Notes: a model not told the origin generated them from the letters alone. DNA of 64,000 nt from Nicotiana tabacum (GCF_000715075.1 NC_134089.1:107081157-107145156); one strand, 5' to 3'; counted from the first letter of the stretch, positions 1-12,786 are shown. Numbers and translations: made by a program.

Positions 1-2547
1 CTCACTGCGAAGAATCTTTCTGCCATCCTTTCCAGTTGTTCGATAGAGGTTTCAATCGGAACATAAGCCTCATTGAGGCTCTTTATCAACACTTTCTGAT
101 GCTCAACTAAGCTTATCAGCAGAGACAAAAGTGAGACCTGAGCAGGAGACTTTTGGAGTTGGTCAATTATCTCGTAGTCCGCAGTTTTCATTTTTCGGAA
201 GAACTCCTCTGCTTCTTTGTCACTAACTGGATTTTTGAGCGGGAAGCGCTTTTGTTTGGCATTGTTCACTTCCTCCAGATTAAGGTACTTCCCAGATTGG
301 TTGGTTTCATTTACTTCCCCTGCAATTTCTTTCCCTTTGTATGTCACAATTGCTATGTTATAGTTCCAAGAGACTGCAGTGGGGTCTTTCATAGGCCTTT
401 GTAGTGCGCGACTAATGACCATGGGCTTGTTCAACCTGGTGGATTTACTGGCCCCCGCGCCATAAAAGTACCTATGGGAACATATATCTTGGGTCCCTTA
501 TTTAGCTCGAACCTCTTAGGAGGACTCAACACCAATTATTCTTTCTTGTGAGGTCGAGGAACATAAAGGATGGCGTCTTCAGGGGGTACTTCCCCTATTT
601 TGGTTTCCACAATCTTTTCTTCACTTCGAGGAGTGGAGTTACTCTTCTTCTCCCCCTTATCTTGCTTCGCGGCAGCCTTTGGCTTCTTTTCCACATCGAC
701 TATGGAAATGATGGCTTTTATAGCTGGGTCAAACTCTTTATCTTCACAAATCATCCCAATGACTGGCCTGTTGTTTGGAGCCGGCAATAGGTTGTTGTTC
801 ACATTGGAGATCTCTTCGTCTTTCAGTACTACCCTCTTCTGCTCTATCAAGTTCTCAATTGCCCTTTTAAGAGTCCAACAGTCTTCGGTGTCATGCCCTT
901 CCACCCCAGAATGATAAGCGCACCGGGTCGGTAGGAAGGTGACTCTAGGTTTAGTCTATTTGGGGGTACAAGTTGTAGCAAACCCATTTTTGACCAGTTT
1001 AGGGAAAATGCTAGAATATGACTCACCAATAGGCGTGAAGTTTTTTCTCCTGGGTGTCTCTTGAGCACGAGCATTATAGGGGAAGTTATTTTGTGGAGGT
1101 CAGGGATTATACTGAGCTTGGTAATGAGGGTTATTTCTAGGAGGCGGAGCTCTATTTTGGTTAAACTGTTGTTTTGGCTGAGCGTATGGCTGGGCATTCA
1201 TCACCGAGTAAGGCTGGGGGCCATAGCATAAGCCACATCCTAGTGGGGATAAAAGTATTGTGGTGCTTTTGGAGGGACGTAACCTCTAGGTGGACGAGGT
1301 TTTCTCAGACCTGAAGCCACCATCGCCACTTCTACATTCTTCTTACTATTCGCTATACCTCCGATCCTACTTTGAATTGCTTGGGATGTAGCTCTTATGG
1401 CAGATTGGCTCAATATGCGCCCTGTTTTCTGACCATTCTCGACCATCTCACAAATCTTGATGGCCTCAACAAATAGTTTCCCCATTATAAACATCATATT
1501 CGAAAAATAGTCAGCCTCTTGGGCTTGTAGAAAAACACTAACCATTTCCATTTCATCCATCGGGGGCTTGACCCTGGCTGCTTGTTCGCGCCATTTAACA
1601 GCATATTCTCAGAAACCTTCTGATGACTTCTTCTTGAGATTCGACAAAGAATTCCTATCGGGAGCTATGTCTATGTTATACTGAAACTGCCTGACAAAAT
1701 CTCGAGCCAGATCATCCCAAATGTGCCAACGAGATACATCCTGATCCATGTATCACTCAGATGCAATGCCAACTAGACTCTCTCCGAAATAAGCCATTAG
1801 GAGATCTTCTTTTCTCCCTGTCCCTCTTAATTGATTGCAATTTATCTTGAGGTCGGCTATGGGATCCCCGTTCCCGTCATACTTTTCGAACTTTGGGGTC
1901 TTGAAACCTAGGGGAAAATGTACATGTGGGAACATACATATATCAGCATAGGACGCTCTTTTATCCGCTCAAGCCTTGTATATTCTTAAGCCTCTGTTCT
2001 ATGCTCCTCATTTTTTGGGTAATTTCCTCTTGCTCGAGGCTCTTTGTAGCCTTCTCCTATCCTGCAGTAAACTCGTATGGGGGTTGTTGAGGGTAAGAAT
2101 TGGTGGTGAAATGAGTAGGTTCTGGTGGAAAAGATGGTACTTGGAAAGTGAAGGATGATGGATCAAAGCTTGGCCTAGGCAAAGTCGGATGCACCACAGC
2201 CGAGGTTGGTGGTGCGGTAAATATGTTGGAGGCCACTCCTGAAACCACCTGGGGGCGAACCTTAGAAGGTGTTCTAGTGAAGTGAGTTTAGATGGTGGGG
2301 TATCCAAGTGGGGTATTCGGGTAATTTATTGGGACTTGGAATTTCCACTTGCTCTGGGAAGTAGCTCGGGGAAGCCGAGTATAGCACTTGGCGGCTCTCT
2401 ACCATTGGACTAGGCATCCCACATTTCCAGCACGCGGAGGCACAGTGCCCTATTCTCTTCAGCTGCCACTGACTCTGAGGTTGGGATAACCGATAGTGGG
2501 CTATCTTCTAGGATGGGAATTGATGGTGGATGACCTTTTGACGACAT
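1..2547 (-). pseudogene. gag: Ogre gag-protease pseudogene (N-terminal and central part)
   Basis: This would encode the capsid-type Gag of the old Ogre copy. The likely start ATG is at 2547-2545. Downstream, short open pieces in changing frames match the young gag: about 1935-1753 (motif HFPLGFKTPKFEKYDG), 1560-1240 (conserved SAIRATSQAIQ), 904-536 (zinc-knuckle remnant GHDTEDCW followed by a helix), and 190-1 (segment before the protease, with EAYVP). The frame changes at least four times and stops lie between the pieces. No functional protein is possible. The protease lies beyond the left edge. Confidence 0.8.
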
Positions 2548-3149
2548 TTCTACACTGCCCTAAGATCTTGTAAAGTATAGGTGTGAAGCCAGGTTACCAC
2601 AAACCAACTATCTTAAAAATAGAACTTATACTCAACAGTAGACAATAAACTGGTTAGTTTGAAGCAATTAACATATAGGAAATCGCACATTGGGGGTGTG
2701 ATGCACCTATACAGTTAAATGTGTTTCTCCATATTTTGCAACGATTGCATGTCTCATCCCAGCTTTTGTTAATCTCCCGGATCTTTCTCTTGCTCTCTTT
2801 TGCATTCTTATTTTCCCTCTTATTCCCTTTTCCTTGTTTTCTCTCTTTTCTTTTTGGTTTTCTTTTTTCCATATTTTCTCTTTTATTTTAAAAACTATGA
2901 TCGGATCCGAAGAAGATTGTCTATGTATCACGATGCCGCGTGAATCAGATCATCACGTAGTTCAAGGAATAAATGCAAAATAAATAAAATATTTTTGGTT
3001 TTTTCAAATTTTCATTAAAACAAGACTTCTAATTATTCTCTATCAAAGAATCGATCCTACATACTTGAGAATTGGAAACTAAAACAGACTCGAAACAGAC
3101 TTTAGGAATGAAAATACAGACTTGAAAAGAGAAAACAATCAGGAGTACA
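2548..3149 (-). other. Ogre intergenic region between ORF1 and gag (old copy)
   Basis: No open frame here resembles a protein. A pyrimidine-rich stretch on the plus strand (2770-2890) is purine-rich on the coding strand. The region contains the conserved junction motif at 2919-2963, described separately. The equivalent in the young copy is 59575-60075. Confidence 0.6.
2919..2963 (-). promoter_or_regulatory. Ogre junction motif, copy between ORF1 and gag (old element)
   Basis: On the coding strand it reads GAACTACGT, then CTGATTC, then GATACATAGAC. This is the same arrangement as at 59862-59905 in the young element, in the same ORF1-gag gap. Function unknown. Confidence 0.5.
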
Positions 3150-5215
3150 TCAATGCCTCCAATCCTGCTCTAGGAACACCAACTGGTCTTGCTGCGGGCC
3201 TATGCGCCATGTCATCTTGGAGGCGATAGAGATCACCCATTATTTAGCAAACAAAGATCATGACCGTGGCGAAGAACAAGGACCTGGTCATGTCCTTGCA
3301 CGCATTGCACTTCATCACAATGTAGTCAGCGATTCTTCTAACCCTTTCCCTGATGATGCCCTTTTCTTGCAACAACCGCCCAATCTACTGAGATCTAGCT
3401 TCCAAAACTCGAATGGCCGTATGATTCTGTTCTTGCAAATGATGTAGGTCTCCCTCTAGCTGTGCCATTAAAGCGTAGCAATGTTCCCTCTCGGCCTTAA
3501 AGCTCTTGTCTTATTTAGTCATTTCACCCTCAAAGCTATTAAGCTCCTTTTTCCAGCTCATGACCCCTCTATCATATCCTTTCTTCAATTATCAAATGAA
3601 AGTTTCCCGCTCTTCGGCTTTTTTGACCAACTTTGCTCGTACTTTCACTAGCTTAGACTCAGTCTTTTGCAAATAATCCTCAAAGTCACGTACTTTTTGC
3701 ATAAGGTTGTAGATGAGCCTTTCATCTTTTCTACTTCTGCTCGGGTTCTCAGCTGCTATTCTCATTTTTCGAACATGGGCCCAGAGACCTTCATTTTGTT
3801 GGACCAACCTTCTTCTTTCACCTTCAGCTACTTGTGCCTATAGATCGTTATTGAATACGACGTTTATCAATTCTTCTTGCAAAGCATGTATGGTGGCTTG
3901 ATATTTTTTCTCCTTCTCTCCCCAAGCCAACTGTTCCCAAATTTTATCATCAAAAGCTTGAACATGAGGTCTCTTGGCGGGCCTTTCAGGCTCGGGCTCG
4001 GGCTTTGGCTCATCATTTGCACAAACCTTCTTTCAAACCACATAGCATAATTCGGATCCACTTCCCCTCTCGCAAGATCCAGCACTTGGGTGTCACTTTT
4101 TAGATATCGGCAACTATTCCAATCCCGTTAGACTAAAGCCTCAGGCAGTGTTGCTTCTATGTGTAGCTCAATGACTTGGGTACTCAAATCTACATCTTCG
4201 GGTACCACTTAATACCTTCCCAGTTGCCTTAGAGCTCTTTGTGGTGCATATTGTTGGATACTCCTCAGGCCCATCATCATCAAGTAGCCTTTTAAAGCTG
4301 TCATGTATATGACTTCTGATACCAGAAGCCACCCTAAAGTCCATTCAATTTGACTTGCCTTTAAAGTACTTAAGTGGGAAACCCAAGCCTCAAAACCTTC
4401 TGGAATTTTTTAATATTTTACCCTCTCCTCATGACTCTTTATGAAGTTGTTCCCGTCTGCATCGTGACTCATGAATTTGGGGTGACGGCGGAGATGTTCA
4501 ATCTACCATATTTGAAGAGGAATGTTGCCACCCTTGAAGAGTGATGAGTTGTGAAATTCTGGCCATGCGAGTGTCTATTGTTCCTTCCGTATTTGGAAAG
4601 ACCATGATCCCTCAAAATGCCACGATAAAAGAGAACCGATGATGAATTTTCCCGATGCTCTTATCTTATTTGATGTTTAACCTCTTTTCATGTGTTTCAA
4701 AACCAGCTAAATGCCTGAACCTGAAGTATAAGAAGTAGAAAGAACAACATCCTTTGCTTACATGAGCCTTCTTCATTTGTTTACTAATATTCAGAAGATC
4801 GAAGAACTTGTGAACATAGGGAGCCCTTGGGAATATGAGTTGTTGCCTCCTCAATTCCTGGCCAAAGTCGATGTATCCGGCCATTTCCTCTAGAGTAGGG
4901 GTGATCTTGAAATCGGAGAAACGGAACACGTTGTGGACAGGATCCCAAAAGGTTACCAAGGCTTTGATCAAATCCTCCCGGGGTTTGATGCTCATGATAT
5001 CTATAAGGGAACCCAACTGTTTTTTCACCCAATCCTAGCCATCTTTATCTAAATCATTCCACCACATGCGAAGCTGCAACTGAGCATGTTCTATGACAGA
5101 TTGTGACTGGTTCTGACCAGCATTTATTTGTGACGGGTCCTGGACAATATTCATTTTTGACGGGTCCTAGATGGTATTCATTTATGATGGGTTCTGGACA
5201 ATATTCATTTGTACC
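3150..5215 (-). pseudogene. Ogre ORF1 pseudogene (protein of unknown function)
   Basis: Homologue of the intact ORF1 at 60076-62148. Matching pieces on the minus strand are 5028-4666 (LIKALVTFWDPVHNVFRFSD, then LTPTLEE-like and GCCSFYFLY blocks), 4085-3867 (ARGEVDPNYAMWFERR) and 3807-3592 (coiled-coil part). Stops and frameshifts separate them. The N-terminal end holds three 27-bp units at 5132-5215 that would encode a nine-residue repeat (MNIVQDPSQ type), which the young copy lacks. The role of ORF1 in Ogre elements is unknown. The conserved WDPVHNVFRF block suggests a relationship to the plant DUF7745 / plant-mobile-domain-like proteins; that link is from memory. Confidence 0.75.
5132..5215 (-). 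repeat. 27-bp tandem repeat, 3 copies, in ORF1 N-terminus
   Basis: Units starting at 5132, 5159 and 5186 share GACGGGTCCTGGACAATATT with substitutions. The 27-bp period keeps the reading frame (nine codons per unit on the minus strand). Confidence 0.7.
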
Positions 5216-5573
5216 TACGGAGGGTTAAGGTTAGGGTTGACCCTTGTGAACTCTTTTTGCAAAACAAGTTTTGACCCCTTTTATGCTACTTTAGCAAAAA
5301 CTTCCGTTTTTGCAAACGTGCCCCCTTCGCAATTACAAACAAATTTTGAGGCCGGAGGAAAATATTTTATTAGAAAAGACACCTTTTAGAAAGACATGCC
5401 CGTTCTTACCAAAAATAGCCTTTCGACAATTAAAAGGTAATCTAAGACTATTTCGGTAAGAACGACTTAAAATACAACCAAAGCTGGGTCGGCTTATTCT
5501 TTTGACCAAAGCCCTAAACTACACTTTACTCGATTATTTATTTTTAAAAATGAGGTCGAACCTTATGTGGGTT

Positions 5574-5617
5574 GCCTATGTATCCCACATCAGGTGAGAA
5601 CCAGACTCGCGTTGTTC
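5574..5617 (-). promoter_or_regulatory. Ogre junction motif, copy upstream of ORF1 (old element)
   Basis: Plus strand GCCTATGTATCC, then TTGTTCGG after 30 bp. Same spacing and end sequences as the copies at 52212, 59862, 49459 and 2919, though more diverged. Confidence 0.4.
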
Positions 5618-6352
5618 GGTCAATTTTGACATAAAAAAAACATGATATTTGACTCACTTTTTTTTGAAACACATTTTCCCTATTTTTATTTCAAATATTT
5701 TGGCAGAGTTTCGAGGAATTTTCAAAATACCGGGATTTTCAAAAATTGGGTGAATTCTCTATCCTAGCTCACTCTTGGTTTTTCTCTTTATTTTCTTTTC
5801 CTAACAGGTCAACATGCAAGACGAAACAAATAAATATTCACATAGCAGGTAGGATGTATCAGGATGGTTTTTAATTTGGGGTACACCTATCGTAGACAGA
5901 CCCAACCCATGTGTTGAGTCCCCAACATCAAATGCATGTGATGCAATAATCGTTGCTACTAGGGATCCGACATGAGGTTGCGTTATTCTAGGTTTAAAAC
6001 CTAGGTTTGTGTTCTAGACCTGGCTTACCCGGGCGGACAAACTCGAGTCGAGGAGGGGGCCACTTACCGGGAGCACGAAAGTCTGCCCAGCCTTGTTGCT
6101 TGCCTAGCTCCATCCTATTTGGTATAACTCTAATAAAAAAGTGGACCACGCGAACGTGAGCACCGTTTTCTTAGAAGAATCAGAAGGGAGGCGTAAGAAG
6201 GCATTTAAATAGTGTTCAAGTAATATCAAAGTGGTAAATGGCAATTAGCACTTTAAGTCCACAAAATACAGTAATATCAACAACAAAGCCAAATAAAAAT
6301 TACATTAACAAGCTCAAATTCTTGAACCCTGAACGAGAAATTCTGGGTTCGA

Positions 6353-6370
6353 TCCCTAGCAGAGTTGCCA
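6353..6370 (-). other. Primer binding site of the old Ogre
   Basis: Coding strand TGGCAACTCTGCTAGGGA, four bases inside the LTR end. It differs from the young copy (TGGCGACTCTGCTGGGGA) at two positions. Ogre elements are known to use a tRNA-Arg primer; the match was not checked here. Confidence 0.65.
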
Positions 6371-6374
6371 GATC

Positions 6375-9300
6375 TGTCACATCTCCTTTGTTTACACCCC
6401 GAGGAGGTATATAAGAGAGTTTTTCCAATTAAAGTAACATTAACTGAAATGGAATTATTTAATTTATTAGAGTCGTCACTTGGAATAGTTTAATTGGTGT
6501 CCCAAGTTACCGGTTTATTTTAAAATCCCAAATCGAGGAAATTTTGACTTTATTTAAAAGTCTGCAAACCAGAAATTCTAAGTAAGGAATTTTGTTAACC
6601 CGGGAGAAGGTGTTAGGCATTCCCGGGTTCCGTGGTTCTAGCACGGTTGCTTAGCGATTTATACCTGGCTTAAATTGTTTAACTAATCATTTTTAGGACC
6701 TATGTGCATTTATCTTTTATCCGCTTTTAATAACTTGATTTATTCGTAATTATAGAATTGAGTTATGCGTACGTATACTCTTTTCTTTTGGCGCATCAAA
6801 AATAATGTCACGCGAACGTGTTCACAATTAATAACACTTTGTTTATTTATTAAGAAAGTTTGGTTGAAGTTGCGCGAACGCATCCCTCGAGTTTTTTTTA
6901 GAATTAAATTCACAATTATGTTACGCGAACGTATACATAATTACAATAATAGTCTAAGTCGAGCCTAAAGCAAGCTACGAGCATTATGATTATTTAATAT
7001 CTAAGTTAATACTAATGTGAGGGCCATAGCTTATGGATTTTTGTTTGTGTATGGCACTCCTTGATTTTTACAAGGATTAACTCTTGAATTAATTTTACGA
7101 GGGCCATGGGTTAAGGGGTTTTATGGCACACCTCAATTTGATTTTAACTAAAGGAGATTATAAGGCTAAGATCCTAATTGACACTTAAACTAAAATTTCC
7201 TTAACTTAAAGTCAGGCCTTTGAATTTCTGTTGGAAACTGCCTTGGGCTAAGAGGCCCACCATTTGATGAAGCCCAGAAATACGTTAGCTTTGAAAAGCT
7301 GGTTTTAGGCTCCAAAATTGGGCTCAGCAGAATAAGAGTTCCAGGGGTCTTGCTTCATTTAGGTTTTAATTAAGTGTTTGCCCACGTAGGGCTTCAGGCC
7401 GGCCCAAATGCTTTATGTGTTCTAGTTGGTCCTATCTACCTCTAAAATTAACATCACTTGCATATTTACAACAATTAAATCTCAGTTTTCTTCTAAGTGA
7501 AACGAGTATCCAAAAATCAAACACAATTCTAATCAGTTTGTTTTTTAAAAAAATTAACCACATAATGACAATGACTTACAATAAAAGATGATTTCTACAA
7601 CTGGACCCCAATTTCGGGCTTAGCGTCCAGGTTTGACAACCTAAACCCATATTCATTTGACTTTTACTTGGGCCTCAGATTCAGCCCTATCGTCTCTATA
7701 GAGTGGCTTATAATCTGGCCCATTTCATCACTATCATTTAAAATATAACCACAATATAATCAGACTCCTAACGTAGCTATTTTTGAATCCCAGTATATGA
7801 ATTTAAAAACCTAATTAATTACAGTCTTCCCAAAATCAATAATTTCCCAAAATCAATACCTTACACCAGGACTTAATACATAACCTAACTATATTTGAAG
7901 CTAAAACTATTACAACTTCCATTTCATGAAGGATCTGAGTTTCTTTTGAACATGATTTGTCCATAGCAGCCTAATTCCATTTCAAACCTTTTGAACCTAC
8001 TGATTTGGATTAGTAGCCAAATCCGCAAGAATCAGCTTAAAGCCAAACATATAAAACAACAAATAAAAGGATTTAGATAAAAGGAGAAGCTATCCACACA
8101 AACAAAGGTAAGAGAACTGAATTCAAAACCTCACAATCGGTCTTAATGACTAGAAGATCTGACTATGATCATAAACAAAGCTAACTTTGCAAAACCGAAA
8201 CTCATAAGGCAATCAGATATAGAACAGCTTGTTCATGTTCAAAGTGTAAACTCACATATTCAAGGTTTAACTACATTCATGTCATTATAGGCTAAATACT
8301 ATCATTAAAGGGTCATTCATTTGCACAAACACCATTCATATTTCTTAACAACAACATTACATGAAGAAGGTGAAGTTCAGTACCTTGTACAACAGCAACT
8401 AAAAGGTGCAAAAAGCTGGCTGAAACTTTAAACAAAAATGGAGCAGCAACAGGACAGGAGCAACAACAACCAAAAATCCCAAAATTTCAGACCCAAGACT
8501 AGCCACTTGAACCCAGGAATAACTAGCTAAATAACCCACGAAAAATCTCTATTTCAAACCATTTTCAACTTGTGAACCAAAAGAGAAAAAGTTTTGGAAA
8601 TCTTACTGAGGTTTTATAAAGTCTGAAAAAGGCACTTTTTGCAGAGAATAATGTTTATGAGTGCTGATGATCGTTAAAGATTATCTGTCTAATGAGTGAA
8701 GGAAAGGTACTATATATAGGCATATAAAATGCCATGTGCTGAAGGAATAAAAGAAACATTCCCTCAGCCACAAAAGGAATATTTTTAACAGAATTGGACA
8801 ACTGGTTGTCCTTCATTGGTTTCAATACTTTGTACTAACCAAATGAGACCAACTGCCCCTATTCTAGAACGTTTCCAGCATAGACCTTATCCTATTTCAG
8901 AATTACCACCCCCCTGTTATGACCCCTTAAGTTTCTTTTTTTCATTTGACCCCTCTAATTATCTATTGATTTTCAAACTAGGGAAATACAAACAAAACAT
9001 GCCAATATCAACAGACAAATCAAACAAACAAAATTAGATAGTTGTATAAATTTGGATACTAAGGAAAAACCTAAAATTAACTAATTTCGTGATAAACCTC
9101 TGATTTAAATAAAAAACTTAATTACTCTAAATCATGCAATTGAGTACTAAAATATAAACATGCTTCAATTAATCTTCTTGAATGGGAATGGATAATCAAC
9201 CAAACAGTCGTGAATAAAGAAAAGAAAAAACCTAAAATTATCCCTAAAAGATGCGGCTAACCAAGAACATTTAAACATGAAAAAAAGAAGAAACAAATAA

Positions 9301-10531
9301 GGGAAAAGTAACTAAAAATAAATATAAAGCAAGTTACCTAATGCTATTTTGCAATGGGCCAGTTAAAGAAACTTCTTGAATGAGGCAGTCATTAACCAGC
9401 TAATTGATGTTTGGGTTCATAGTTTCCAAACACTGACTGAGTGGAGAACTTATGGTTTCCTTGGAATTTTAGATTAAAATTTCGAAGAAATTGGGGCTGA
9501 TTCGAGAGGGGCTAATGGTGGTTTGGGGTTCAGACGGGGGGAAGGATCATAGGGAGTTAATTTGGGGCGATTTGGGACAGTTAGGTTTTCTGGTCCGGAC
9601 TTTGATCCAAGATTTGAGCAAATTGGTAGGGATTCGAAGAAATCCAATTGGGGATTTATAATGAGGATGGGACGAGGGTTCCGTGGTGTAAATTTAGGGT
9701 GGGTTGGTATACCGGCGCAGCCGTGGACGATTTCCGATGGGTGGTTGACAGGGGAGCGGGTGAGGGAATCATAGGCGGCTAGGGTTTGTTCTTGAGAGAG
9801 AGGATAGATGAAGTGAGGAGAGTTCGATGGGTTGGGGGTGGTCTGTCTCATTAAGACAGTTATATGTAAAATGCTAGACCAGTTCTGGGCCGTTGGGTTA
9901 ACGAGATTCAACGATCGTGATCAATCATTCACTGCACGGGATAGTTTAGGGATCGGGGGAGCTGGATCGGGTGAGGCTATTTGGGCCTTGGTTAATTGGG
10001 CAGGTTTTGGGGCTATTTGGGCCAGTTTGGATCAGATTAAGTGTGAAATTAGCCCAATTTCGAAACAAAACCCCCCTTTTCAATTCTTTTTCCTATTTCC
10101 TTTTCTTAGATTTTTTTCTAATTAAAAATCCTAAAAAAAATAAAATCCTAAATTATATAAACTGCAAAATTAAACCAACTATCTAATTATAAAAATTATA
10201 AACATCACTTAATTCCAAATTAAAAGAGAAAATCAATAAATTAGAAATTAAAAGACAAAAGATGTAAAATGAGCTATTTTTTGTGATTTTCAATTTTCTA
10301 TAAAACAAATAATTACTGATTAATCCTAAAATGTAAAAACAAATCCTAAATGCAATGCATGTTATTTTTTAGTATTTTTTATGATTTAAATAAAACTTAA
10401 ACATGCACAAAATGCAAACAATTAAATAAAATTTTACAAAAATTCCTAAAATGGCAAATAATCAATAGAAAACCTATTTTCCTGGGATTTTATAGGAGTA
10501 TTTCGTATAGGGCGAAAATCACATACTCACA
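6375..10531 (-). repeat. 5' LTR of the old Ogre (about 4.16 kb)
   Basis: Plus-strand ends TGTCACATCTCC at 6375 and ACATACTCACA at 10531 correspond to TGTCGCACCTCC at 44806 and ACGTGCTCACA at 49320 of the young LTR. Shared internal blocks include GGTGTTAGGCATT followed by CCGTGGTTCTAGCACGG (6610-6650 against 45030-45066) and four ACGCGNACGT motifs (6770-6935). The rest is AT-rich and diverged. Open frames here (for example 9911-9474) are chance. Confidence 0.8.
8710..8718 (-). promoter_or_regulatory. Candidate TATA box in the old Ogre LTR
   Basis: TATATATAG on the coding strand, about 2.34 kb from the inner LTR end. The young LTR has TATAAATA at nearly the same distance (2.22 kb). Position conservation is the main support. 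Confidence 0.4.
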
Positions 10532-11674
10532 GCAGGCCGAAGCGATATAGCGCTTAGGCTGAAGGAGCCCCTCAGGAGTTTACACACCCCTAGTGAGCGC
10601 AGTCCACTATGTATATATATATTGGATCGGGTTGCACGCCGCAACGAGCCTTATGGCTATATGTATACGGATCATGTTGCACGCCGCAACGAGCCTTATG
10701 GCTATATATATACGGATCGGGTTGCACGCCGCAATAAGTGTTGTACTGTGCTGAGAGATTGAGTGTGTTGTGTATTGAGCACGGTAAAAGATAATGCGAG
10801 ATAGTGAGGTTGAGTACTTTGAGAGTGTGAGTACATGAGTTCATCACTGAGAGGCATTGCATTTGACATGCGTACTTGAGATACATGCATAGAGATGCAT
10901 TTCCTTTTGGTTGTTCGGTTTTGGTGACATTCGTGATTTTACTTGTATCTTGACATGTAGGCAGTGAGATATATTTTCCTCATGCTATCTGAGAATGAAA
11001 CATTTACCTCATGAAAGGTTTTTGGGATAGAAAAAATTTAGTTTTTAAACTTACTCATATTTTTGATGAATCTGGTAAAGGATTTGGGTTTTCAATGCTA
11101 TACTTGAAAAGCGTAACAATATTTGAAAATTATGATTAAGCTGAGCATTTTGAATTCCGAGCTATTTCTTTTATTATTATTTTTTACGTTATTATGAACT
11201 TTTGATGGCTATTGGTGTTGGACCCGACCAATGTTCCAGCTCGTCACTACTTTCAACCTAAGGTTAGGTTTGTTACTTACTCAATACATGGGGTCGGTTG
11301 TGCTGATACTATACTTCTGCACATTGCGTGCAGATGGTGGTTGCTGTAGTTGATGTGCCCGATGGTTGCCGGATAAGAAGATGTACCTGCGTTCCCGTTG
11401 TAGCTACCTCTTGTTCATAGTAGCCGTAGATTTAATAGAAACTTTGTTTACGTAAATTTCAACAGGAAGATGTATTTACTTCATATCAGCTTTATAAACT
11501 CTATTCCTAGAAGCTCATGGTTTGTACTACCAGTCCTTGGAAAATTTATTAGATTAAGAAAATTCCTTTTGTAAATTGTCTTGTTAATATTATTGGAATT
11601 TTCTAATTATTAGTTGGCTTACCAAGAGGGTTGGGCTAGGTTCCATCATGACTAATGGATTTTGGATTGTGACA
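10532..11674 (+). repeat. 3' part of a plus-oriented gypsy LTR
   Basis: Resembles the reverse complement of the solo LTR at 20264-23285: the block TATAGCGCTTAGGCTGAAGG to CCTAGTGAGCGCAG matches the complement of 21250-21320. The end GGATTGTGACA at 11674 is the diverged family terminus GGGTCGTGACA. The other half is presumably left of the old Ogre, outside the window. No PBS follows the end. Confidence 0.7.
10612..10735 (+). repeat. 45-bp minisatellite, about 2.5 copies
   Basis: GTTGCACGCCGCAACGAGCC recurs at 10631, 10676 and 10721 (exact 45-bp steps), separated by TATATGTATACGGATC-type sequence. It lies inside the gypsy LTR. Confidence 0.85.
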
Positions 11675-12052
11675 TTCCATCTACTTTTTTAAATTTATTT
11701 ATATGAATATTGGTTTGACAGTGGTTTGTGTATTTTTTGAGTAGAATTTTAAGTAGCTAAACCCGTCATCTAGGTTTGATGGAACCAATTGTTGGATGAA
11801 TTCTTGATTGCGTATTGATATAATTGAGTCGCTTTTACTCACTAATTGTCCAACTATGTGCTTCATGTTTTTAATCGAAGGGCCCTTGATATTTGAATTC
11901 ACATCACATTTCAAAAATTGAGAGTTATCGCTTCAGGTCATTCAAACTCAAGGAACAATTACTGGATTTTGATGTTATAAATATTCAAAGTTCAATAATT
12001 GTTCTTGAAGTTTGTCCGTATTTTAAATAGGGGTATTTTTATCCGGATTATA
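11675..12052. other. Unassigned spacer between two retroelements
   Basis: Lies between the gypsy LTR end and the next LTR start. AT-rich. The longest open frame (11914-11699, minus) has no recognisable motif. Could be host sequence or old repeat. Confidence 0.4.
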
Positions 12053-12357
12053 TGTTTACCGTTAAAATGGTAATAACAATTAAATTTGTTGATTGGACTC
12101 TAAAAATACGTGATCTATTTTTATGCTAGTTGTTTAAGCAGTTGATGCTAGCTATGTTAAGATAAAATATGAAATGCGTGCTAAAATTGAGGTCGATGCC
12201 TGGGATCGAGCTCGAGCTATCGGGGATAATCAGGAAGGGGCTAACAGTTAGGATATAATCAAGGGAGGCTCTTTATGGCCAATAACAAGCAATAAACAAA
12301 GAAAAAATATGCAGGCAATAAATATGAGCAAAAATATCGAAAGAATATGTTGGAGAG

Positions 12358-12360
<3 letters not shown>

Positions 12361-12396
<36 letters not shown>
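12361..12396 (+). repeat. (AG)18 microsatellite
   Basis: Eighteen AG units, uninterrupted, inside the LTR of Tat copy 1. The copy 2 LTRs lack it. Confidence 0.95.
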
Positions 12397-12398
<2 letters not shown>

Positions 12399-12460
12399 GC
12401 TATTTATCTTGTGTAGAATGGTTGGAGCAACAACAACCCCTACAAAATGGTAAGGATCCC

Positions 12461-12469
12461 TTTTATATA
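12461..12469 (-). promoter_or_regulatory. TATA box of the Tat copy 1 LTR
   Basis: Coding strand CTATATAAAAGGG. It aligns with CTATATAAAGGGG in both copy 2 LTRs (25449-25456 and 35125-35132). Confidence 0.6.
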
Positions 12470-12763
12470 GGACGAGAGTTACAAGAAAGTACAAAAAGCA
12501 TTAATTACAAAGATATGGATATGGGACGGCTAGACGCGACACCCTAATGTAGATACTCGGCAGGCCAACTTTGTTAGACTTAGCCGCGTGCCCTAGGAAC
12601 TCCCATTTTTGCTCTAGCTTCGAGTGACATTCCCTTTAGGTCGGGCCCCAACGAGCATCGAAGGAGGGAACTCGGTCACAGCTTCGCGTCCTCGAGGCCT
12701 CGAGGTGTTCTTCTAAAATAAATTAGTAGTAGGAAATAGGACCCTCTAATTTTTCCGCATACA

Positions 12764-12786
12764 GATAGTCTCCTCTTTTCCTAAAA
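12764..12786 (-). other. Polypurine tract of Tat copy 1
   Basis: Coding strand AGGAAAAGAGGAGACTATC directly before the 3' LTR (TGTATGCGG). Copy 2 keeps the last seven bases, GACTATC. Confidence 0.55.

Larger units (their letters stand above)
5216..6374 (-). other. 5' leader of the old Ogre element (non-coding)
   Basis: Lies between the PBS and ORF1. The part at 5810-6370 aligns with 62280-62887 of the young element (shared GACAGACCCAACCC, and TGTGTTGAGTC nearby). The part at 5240-5800 has no counterpart in the young copy and includes a junction-motif copy at 5574-5617. No protein is seen. Confidence 0.6.
1..10531 (-). mobile_element. Old Ogre/Tat-like Ty3-gypsy element, 5' half
   Basis: The order read on the minus strand is 5' LTR (10531-6375), PBS, leader, ORF1 pseudogene, gag pseudogene. 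This matches the young Ogre at 44806-64000 piece by piece: the leader near 5880-5920 matches 62350-62400 and the LTR start matches 62888 onward. The pol and 3' LTR lie left of the window. All coding parts carry many stops and frameshifts, so this is a dead copy. It is inserted in a plus-oriented gypsy LTR that resumes at 10532. The left target duplication is out of view. Confidence 0.85.
12053..12763 (-). repeat. 3' LTR of Tat copy 1 (711 bp)
   Basis: Begins TGTTTACCGTTAAAATGG and ends CGCATACA on the plus strand. Copy 2 LTRs begin TGTTTATCTTGAAAATGG and end CCGTATACA. Both are followed by GATAGTC, the inner flank of the 3' LTR. Confidence 0.8.

Noticed and set aside
9474..9911. 145-codon minus-strand open frame
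   Set aside because: Lies inside the old Ogre LTR, low-complexity Pro/Asn/Ser composition, no homologous frame in the young LTR.
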